In this document: one piece after another, positions 59,050-64,000 of the stretch | How positions within the stretch are numbered: the stretch's first letter is position 1 | Layout of the letters: each line of letters starts with the position of its first letter | Assembly (NCBI GenBank): GCA_947625725.1 | Contig: CANQPI010000001.1 | Coordinates: 126,732-190,731 of the forward strand | Length of the DNA stretch: 64,000 bases | Reading direction: 5' to 3' | DNA from: an uncultured Clostridia bacterium | GTDB lineage: Bacteria; Bacillota; Clostridia; Christensenellales; CAG-314 | Translations under genes and position numbers: made by a program | The notes under the pieces: model-generated | Database searches by the model: none | What the model was told of the DNA's origin: nothing | The model's input: the letters and a program-made list of their open reading frames with translations, nothing else

Positions 59050-61011
59050 GTGAACAAAACTTACGAAGCAAAAGACATTCAGGTGCTGGAAGGTTTGGAC
59101 GCCGTTCGCATGCGCCCCGGAATGTACATCGGAACCACGGGCAGGACGGGACTGCATCACCTGCTGTGGGAAATAGTAGACAATGCCGTGGACGAAGCCA
59201 GCAACGGCTTTGCAAACAGAGTGGAAGTCACTCTCCACAAGGACGGCAGCGTTACCGTCAGCGACAACGGACGGGGCATCCCCGTGGACGAGCATCCGCA
59301 ACTGCACATTTCCGGCGTGGAAGTAGTGTTTACGCAACTGCACGCGGGCGGCAAGTTCAACAACGAAAACTACGCTTTTTCCGGCGGACTGCACGGCGTG
59401 GGCGCAAGCGTCACCAACGCGTTGTCAAGTTGGCTTACCGTAACGGTGTACAAGGGCGGCTACGAGTACGTACAGCACTTTCACAGCCTGGTAGACGCCA
59501 ACGGTAAAGTTCTTTCAGGCGTACCCCAGGATCACCTCACCAAAGTGGGCAAGTCCGACCGCCACGGCAGTACGATCACGTTTTTGGCGGACAGCCGCGT
59601 ATTCAAAAATATCCAGATGGATTACGAGATCATTCACAAGCGCGTCAAGGAACTTGCCTTCCTCAACAAGGGCATAACCTTTGTTTTGACGGACGAACGC
59701 GCCGACGACGAGGACGGCAACATCAAGACGGAAACGTTTTGCTACGACGGCGGCTTGAAAGACTTTGTGTTGTACCTCAACGAAAACAAAGCGCCTTTGC
59801 ACCTCAACCCGTTGTATTGGAGCGGACAAAACGAAACGTTGCAGTTGGAATTTGCGTTTCAGTACACGACCAACTACACCGAAAATCTCGTCAGTTACGT
59901 AAACAACATACCCACAGGCGAGGGCGGCATGCACGAAACGGGACTCAAAACCGCCATGACCAAGGTTTTCAACGACTACGCCCGCGCAAAGGGCTTTCTC
60001 AAAGCCAAGGACGACAATCTTATCGGAGAGGACTTCCGCGAGGGTATCACTTTGGTAATGTCCGTAAAAATGGCAAACGTCCAATTCGAAGGGCAGACCA
60101 AAACAAAATTGGGCAACGTCGAAGCGCGCATCGCTTGCGAGGCGTTGGCGACGGAGGCTTTTACCGAGTTGCTCAACAAAAACGGCGGCGTTGCGGAAAT
60201 TATCATAAAAAAATCCATTGCCTCGGCAAAAGTGCGCGAAGCGGCGCGCAAAGCCAAGGAAGTAACGCGGCAAAAGAACAGCATATTCAACAGTACCTTG
60301 GTGGGCAAACTCGCAAGTTGCACGGGGCGCGACCCTTCCAAAAACGAACTGTTCATAGTGGAGGGCGACAGCGCGGGCGGCAGTGCCAAGCAAGCGCGTA
60401 ACCGTCGTTTTCAAGCGATATTGCCGTTGCGCGGCAAACCGTTGAACGCCGAGCGCAAACGCATAGACCAAGTTCTCGCCAACGAAGAAATACGCTCGCT
60501 TATCAACGCGCTCGATACGGGTATAGGCGAGGAGGACTTCAATATCGACGACCTCAAATACGACAAGATAATCATATTGTCCGACGCCGACCAGGACGGC
60601 GCGCACATCAGAGCAATTTTGCTGACGTTTTTCTTCCGCTACATGCGCGAACTTATCACCGACGGGCATGTGTATATCGGAATGCCGCCGCTGTACAAAA
60701 TTTCCAAAAAGGACAAAGTGCGCTACGCCTACGACGACTACGAGTTACAAGAGATAGTGGGCGAGTTCGGGCGCGGTTACGACCTACAACGGTACAAGGG
60801 ATTGGGCGAAATGAACGCTGAGCAACTGTGGGAAACCACAATGAATCCCGAAAGTCGCACCCTTATGCGAGTTACGATAGAAAACTTTTCCGAAGCGGAG
60901 CGTATGGTAACTACTCTGATGGGCGACCAAATCGACGCTCGCAAGGCGTACATAACGGAAAACGCCGACTTCAACAAGGACAACGACGCCCTGTTCGACA
61001 AGTTGGTGTAG
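59050..61011 (+). CDS. parE: Type IIA DNA topoisomerase subunit B (ParE or GyrB)
   Basis: This 653-residue ATPase subunit pairs with the next gene to pass one DNA duplex through another. The GHKL ATP site is clear: EIVDNAVDEA, DNGRGIPV and SGGLHGVGASVTNALS. The QTKTKLGN loop follows, then the TOPRIM domain with VEGDSAGGSAKQ, LPLRGKPLN and SDADQDGAHI. I favour ParE because the partner lacks a GyrA box and because of LPLRGKPLNAERKRIDQVLANEE-type wording; GyrB remains possible. GTG 59050 has GGAGG in front. An in-frame ATG at 58942 would add 36 residues and sits at the expected transcription start, but the family normally begins at the chosen site. Confidence 0.9.
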   Translation: MNKTYEAKDIQVLEGLDAVRMRPGMYIGTTGRTGLHHLLWEIVDNAVDEASNGFANRVEVTLHKDGSVTVSDNGRGIPVDEHPQLHISGVEVVFTQLHAGGKFNNENYAFSGGLHGVGASVTNALSSWLTVTVYKGGYEYVQHFHSLVDANGKVLSGVPQDHLTKVGKSDRHGSTITFLADSRVFKNIQMDYEIIHKRVKELAFLNKGITFVLTDERADDEDGNIKTETFCYDGGLKDFVLYLNENKAPLHLNPLYWSGQNETLQLEFAFQYTTNYTENLVSYVNNIPTGEGGMHETGLKTAMTKVFNDYARAKGFLKAKDDNLIGEDFREGITLVMSVKMANVQFEGQTKTKLGNVEARIACEALATEAFTELLNKNGGVAEIIIKKSIASAKVREAARKAKEVTRQKNSIFNSTLVGKLASCTGRDPSKNELFIVEGDSAGGSAKQARNRRFQAILPLRGKPLNAERKRIDQVLANEEIRSLINALDTGIGEEDFNIDDLKYDKIIILSDADQDGAHIRAILLTFFFRYMRELITDGHVYIGMPPLYKISKKDKVRYAYDDYELQEIVGEFGRGYDLQRYKGLGEMNAEQLWETTMNPESRTLMRVTIENFSEAERMVTTLMGDQIDARKAYITENADFNKDNDALFDKLV

Positions 61012-61023
61012 CGAGGTGAACAA

Positions 61024-63513
61024 ATGAGTCAACAAGTGGATATATTCGATCTGGAACACAACGACGTAGTAAAAATGGAGGACGGCAGCAATCTCGTCAC
61101 CAAGCCCATGGAAGTGGTAATGCACGAATCCATGATGCCCTACGCCGAACACGTAATTTTGGACAGAGCGTTGCCTCGCGTAGAGGACGGTTTGAAACCC
61201 GTTCAACGCCGCATATTGTACTCGATGTACGAGCAGGGCAACACTCCCGACAAGCCGACGCGCAAATCGGCGCGTATCGTCGGCGATTGCATGGGACGTT
61301 ACCACCCGCACGGCGACAGTTCCATCTACGACGCAATGGTGCGTATGGCGCAACCTTTTGCAATGAACGTCCCTCTCATTATCGGGCAGGGCAATTTCGG
61401 CAATATCGACGGCGACAGCGCGGCGGCAATGCGCTACACCGAGGCAAAACTCTCTCCCTGCGCGTTGGAATTGCTTCGCGACATCGAAAAGGACACCGTG
61501 CGTTGGTCGCGCAACTTTGACGACACCACCAAAGAGCCCGATATGCTCCCGGGACGTTTTCCCAATTTGCTTGTCAACGGCGCGACGGGTATCGCGGTGG
61601 GACTTGCCACCAACATACCTCCCCACAACTTCGCCGAGGTAATCGACGGAACGATCGCCTACATAGACAATCCGCGCATTTCTTTGACTAACATGATGAA
61701 GATCGTCAAAGGTCCCGATTTCCCCACAGGCGGACACGTCATACCGGGCGACGGGTTGGTGCAGGCATACGAAACGGGCAAGGGCAAAATAACTCTCCGC
61801 GCCAAAATGCACATAGAAGTCGCTCCGAACGACCGCCGCAACATTGTAATTACCGAGATACCCTACGGACTTAACAAGGCGGACTTGTTAATAAAGATCG
61901 CCGCTTTGAAAGACGAAAAAAAGGATATGTTCGCAGGCATTTCGGAGATCGTAGACGAAAGCGACAAAGAGGGACTTCGCGCCGTTATCAAGTTGCGCAA
62001 GGACTGCGACGTAAATCAAGTTATACAAAATTTGTTCAAATATTCGCAATTGCAGGTTTCCTACGGCATCAATATGGTGGCTATCGCCGACGGCAAGCCC
62101 CAATTGATGGGACTGTTGGACATAATCGCCTACTACGTGTCCTACCAACGCGACGTTATTCTTCGTCGCAGCAAATTTGAGTTGGAGGAGGCAAAGGAAC
62201 GCGCTCACATTTTGGAAGGACTTGTGATAGCCGTCCAAAATATCGACGAAGTTATTCAGATCATAAAAAACGCCGCCTCGACCACCGACGCCCGCAACAA
62301 ACTGCGCGAACGGTTTGATTTGTCCGAAAGACAGGCGCAGGCGATACTCGATCTGCGTTTGGCGCGTATCACCAAATTGGAAGTAAACAAGCTCGTAAAC
62401 GAACTGAAAGACCTCGAACATCAAATCGCGCGTTTGAACGTTATCATCAACAGCCGTCGCGAGCAAATGGAACTTATCAAGAGCGAACTTACCGCGCTCA
62501 AACGCAATTACAAATCGCCGCGTTTGACGGAAATTTGCAAGACGGAATCGGACGCGGTTATCCCGAGCGAAACGGACGAAAAACCCGTCGAAACCGTGGT
62601 GGTGGGTATCGCCGCCGACTATACCGTCAAGCGTATTCCGTCCAAAAACTTCAACATGTCGCAAAAGGACGCTATCGGTTCGTCGTCGTCCGAATTGCTT
62701 ACCCGCGCGGTGGAAACAAAAACCGACGTAAACGTGATGTTTTTCAGCAATTTGGGCAACTGTTTCCGTATCAAGGCGGGCGACCTGCCCGAAATACGCT
62801 ATCGCGACGCGGGACTGACGTTGTCGCATATCTTCCCCGACGCGCAAACGGGCGAGATTCCCGTAGCGGTGTTTGCGCAACCCGCGGGAGAAGAACCCAC
62901 GGGCGAACTGTTGGTGTACACGCGCCAAGGCATGATAAAACGCTCTCCTTGGAGCGAATATCAACTGCTCAAACCTGTCTTTCAGGGATACAAGGGCAAA
63001 GAGGGCGACGAAGTGTTCCGCGTGGAAATCGTTCGACCCGATACCGAAATTTTCTATGTTACCAATCGCGGCGGTTGCACGCGCTTTGACGTTGCGGAAA
63101 TTCCGCTCCAAGGCAGAGTGGCGGGAGGAGTGCATTGCATCAACCTCGCCGACGACGAGTACGTTGTGTTTGCGGGACAGGTCGTTCGCGACAAGGGCGA
63201 GGTTTTGCTCGTGACCAACAAGGGCTTTATGAAACGCCTCCCCGTTACCGAAATTACCAAACACGCGCGCAATTGCAAGGGAGCCAAGGGTATCGAATTC
63301 GGCACAAACGGCAGCAGCGTTGTGTTTGCTTGGTACGTCGGCGCAACCAATTTCAAGTTTGCGTTGTACGATCGCGCCAATACCTATGTCGTGGATAGCG
63401 GCGAGGTCAGCGTGGAAAACAAAAATCACAAAGGCAAACTGCCCCAAGGCAAACGCGGCGGCATAGCGGTGGAAAAGATAATCCGCTACTGCACGGGAGC
63501 GGACAAAGAATAA
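61024..63513 (+). CDS. parC: Type IIA DNA topoisomerase subunit A (ParC or GyrA)
   Basis: The 829-residue subunit holds the active-site Tyr in [10 protein letters not shown] and the winged-helix region [18 protein letters not shown], with [22 protein letters not shown] and a coiled coil at about 400-490. The C-terminal beta-pinwheel (about 505-829) has repeats such as [20 protein letters not shown] and [20 protein letters not shown]. At the place of the GyrA box (Q-R/K-R-G-G-K/R-G) the sequence reads [14 protein letters not shown], so the box needed for negative supercoiling is missing. This favours topoisomerase IV. GAGG precedes ATG 61024, 12 bases after the subunit B stop. Confidence 0.9.
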   Translation: MSQQVDIFDLEHNDVVKMEDGSNLVTKPMEVVMHESMMPYAEHVILDRALPRVEDGLKPVQRRILYSMYEQGNTPDKPTRKSARIVGDCMGRYHPHGDSSIYDAMVRMAQPFAMNVPLIIGQGNFGNIDGDSAAAMRYTEAKLSPCALELLRDIEKDTVRWSRNFDDTTKEPDMLPGRFPNLLVNGATGIAVGLATNIPPHNFAEVIDGTIAYIDNPRISLTNMMKIVKGPDFPTGGHVIPGDGLVQAYETGKGKITLRAKMHIEVAPNDRRNIVITEIPYGLNKADLLIKIAALKDEKKDMFAGISEIVDESDKEGLRAVIKLRKDCDVNQVIQNLFKYSQLQVSYGINMVAIADGKPQLMGLLDIIAYYVSYQRDVILRRSKFELEEAKERAHILEGLVIAVQNIDEVIQIIKNAASTTDARNKLRERFDLSERQAQAILDLRLARITKLEVNKLVNELKDLEHQIARLNVIINSRREQMELIKSELTALKRNYKSPRLTEICKTESDAVIPSETDEKPVETVVVGIAADYTVKRIPSKNFNMSQKDAIGSSSSELLTRAVETKTDVNVMFFSNLGNCFRIKAGDLPEIRYRDAGLTLSHIFPDAQTGEIPVAVFAQPAGEEPTGELLVYTRQGMIKRSPWSEYQLLKPVFQGYKGKEGDEVFRVEIVRPDTEIFYVTNRGGCTRFDVAEIPLQGRVAGGVHCINLADDEYVVFAGQVVRDKGEVLLVTNKGFMKRLPVTEITKHARNCKGAKGIEFGTNGSSVVFAWYVGATNFKFALYDRANTYVVDSGEVSVENKNHKGKLPQGKRGGIAVEKIIRYCTGADKE

Positions 63514-63737
63514 GGCGCTCGGGTATCCCCTGCAAAAAGGCTTCACACAGCACTTCTGGTGCTTGCACACAAAACGGCTTCACTGCGCACTGCGTGCTTG
63601 TTGCAGATTGTTTTGTTGTGCAAAACCCTCAGTGCCCCTTTTACAAGGGCGAGTGTGTTGCAGATTATTTTTCGGGCAACACCCTCGGGGCTTGGTGAAT
63701 AAGGACGGGGGCATTTCAGAAACTGCGCTCGGGTATT
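63514..63737 (+). repeat. Family A hairpin repeat, copy A4, with a nested unit
   Basis: It begins directly after the subunit A stop. The outer left arm CTCGGGTATCCCCTGCAAAA and GGCTTCA match copy A1. Bases 63569-63700 match A2 (52693-52830) almost exactly and lie inside the outer unit. The outer right end has AATAAGGACGGGGGC and CTGCGCTCGGGT as in A1. Confidence 0.75.
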
Positions 63738-64000
63738 CTGACCAAACGCAAGTCGGTTCGTTCGACTATGCGACCGACCCCTACGGGGCGCAAGTGCGCC
63801 GACTTGGTCGGACTACTAAGGAAGTCGCTACACGCGCCTTCTCTGATTTGACTTTCGTCGGGGGTCTTGCCCCGACACCCCCAAGATTGGCTGCAATCGC
63901 CGCGCAGGTCGCCGATTGCAGAAGGGATTTGAGTTTTGCCCGCTTGTGCGTTGTGTCCACACGCCCTGCGCTCACTCAAATCCCTATTTTTTTCGACCAA
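63738..64000 (+). repeat. Family B structured repeat, copy B2
   Basis: It follows A4 directly and reaches the window edge. It shares the conserved blocks of B1. Here the stems read CAAGTCGG/CCGACTTG, TTCG-ACTATG-CGA, GAAG.CGC/GCG.CTTC, GTCGGGG/CCCCGAC, TGCAATCG/CGATTGCA and an outer GGGATTTGAG/CTCAAATCCC. No gene is supported here. Confidence 0.8.

Overview
The window looks like a chromosome segment of an uncultured Clostridia-type bacterium with a Gram-positive envelope (inference). It carries many lipoproteins with a lipobox Cys, clear GGAGG ribosome binding sites, sigma-A type promoters with 17-bp spacers, and the cluster orders secG-rnr-smpB and tsaE-tsaB-rimI. There is no sign of an outer membrane. 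No tRNA, rRNA, tmRNA, CRISPR array, prophage or transposase gene was found.

Layout. 0-5.4 kb: two adjacent paralogous surface proteins, the second a lipoprotein with a G9 tract inside the gene. 5.4-9.4 kb: secG, rnr, a small membrane protein, smpB. 9.4-15 kb: typA and a small gene on the minus strand, a zinc-ribbon membrane protein, glmS and a hairpin repeat. 15-25 kb: RDD and OB-fold membrane proteins, a sugar-type ABC importer (ATPase, two permeases, binding protein) and two lipoproteins, one with a staphylococcal-nuclease-like domain. 25-34 kb: galK, a Fic protein with its own operator-like region, and a PuuR-like regulator leading potABCD for polyamine uptake. 34-38 kb: a GH20 protein with altered catalytic residues, pfkA, and an FMN riboswitch controlling a RibU riboflavin transporter. 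38-45.4 kb: an AT-rich block with a lipoprotein, a 1274-residue secreted lipase-like protein with GLUG repeats, and a MacB/FtsX-type ABC protein. 45.7-52.7 kb: tsaE-tsaB-rimI, an alpha/beta hydrolase, a membrane-anchored MurF-like ligase with a D-Ala-D-Ala ligase, and a WYL regulator divergent from a 62-residue gene. 53-57.5 kb (minus strand): a collagen-like GLUG lipoprotein with a structured leader, and murG. 57.7-63.5 kb: a lysophospholipase-like hydrolase and a type IIA topoisomerase pair that looks more like ParE/ParC than GyrB/GyrA.

The most unusual material lies between genes. One ~250-bp repeat family (B, two copies) keeps several hairpins by compensatory base changes, which suggests a structured RNA or a structured mobile element. 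A second family (A, four copies) forms long hairpins directly after stop codons, and one copy appears to sit inside another. Other points are a pair of identical palindromes in the WYL divergent promoter, a helically phased array of AT boxes before the topoisomerase genes, promoters placed for leaderless mRNAs of galK and tsaE, and a similar single-helix N-terminal extension on three unrelated transporters.
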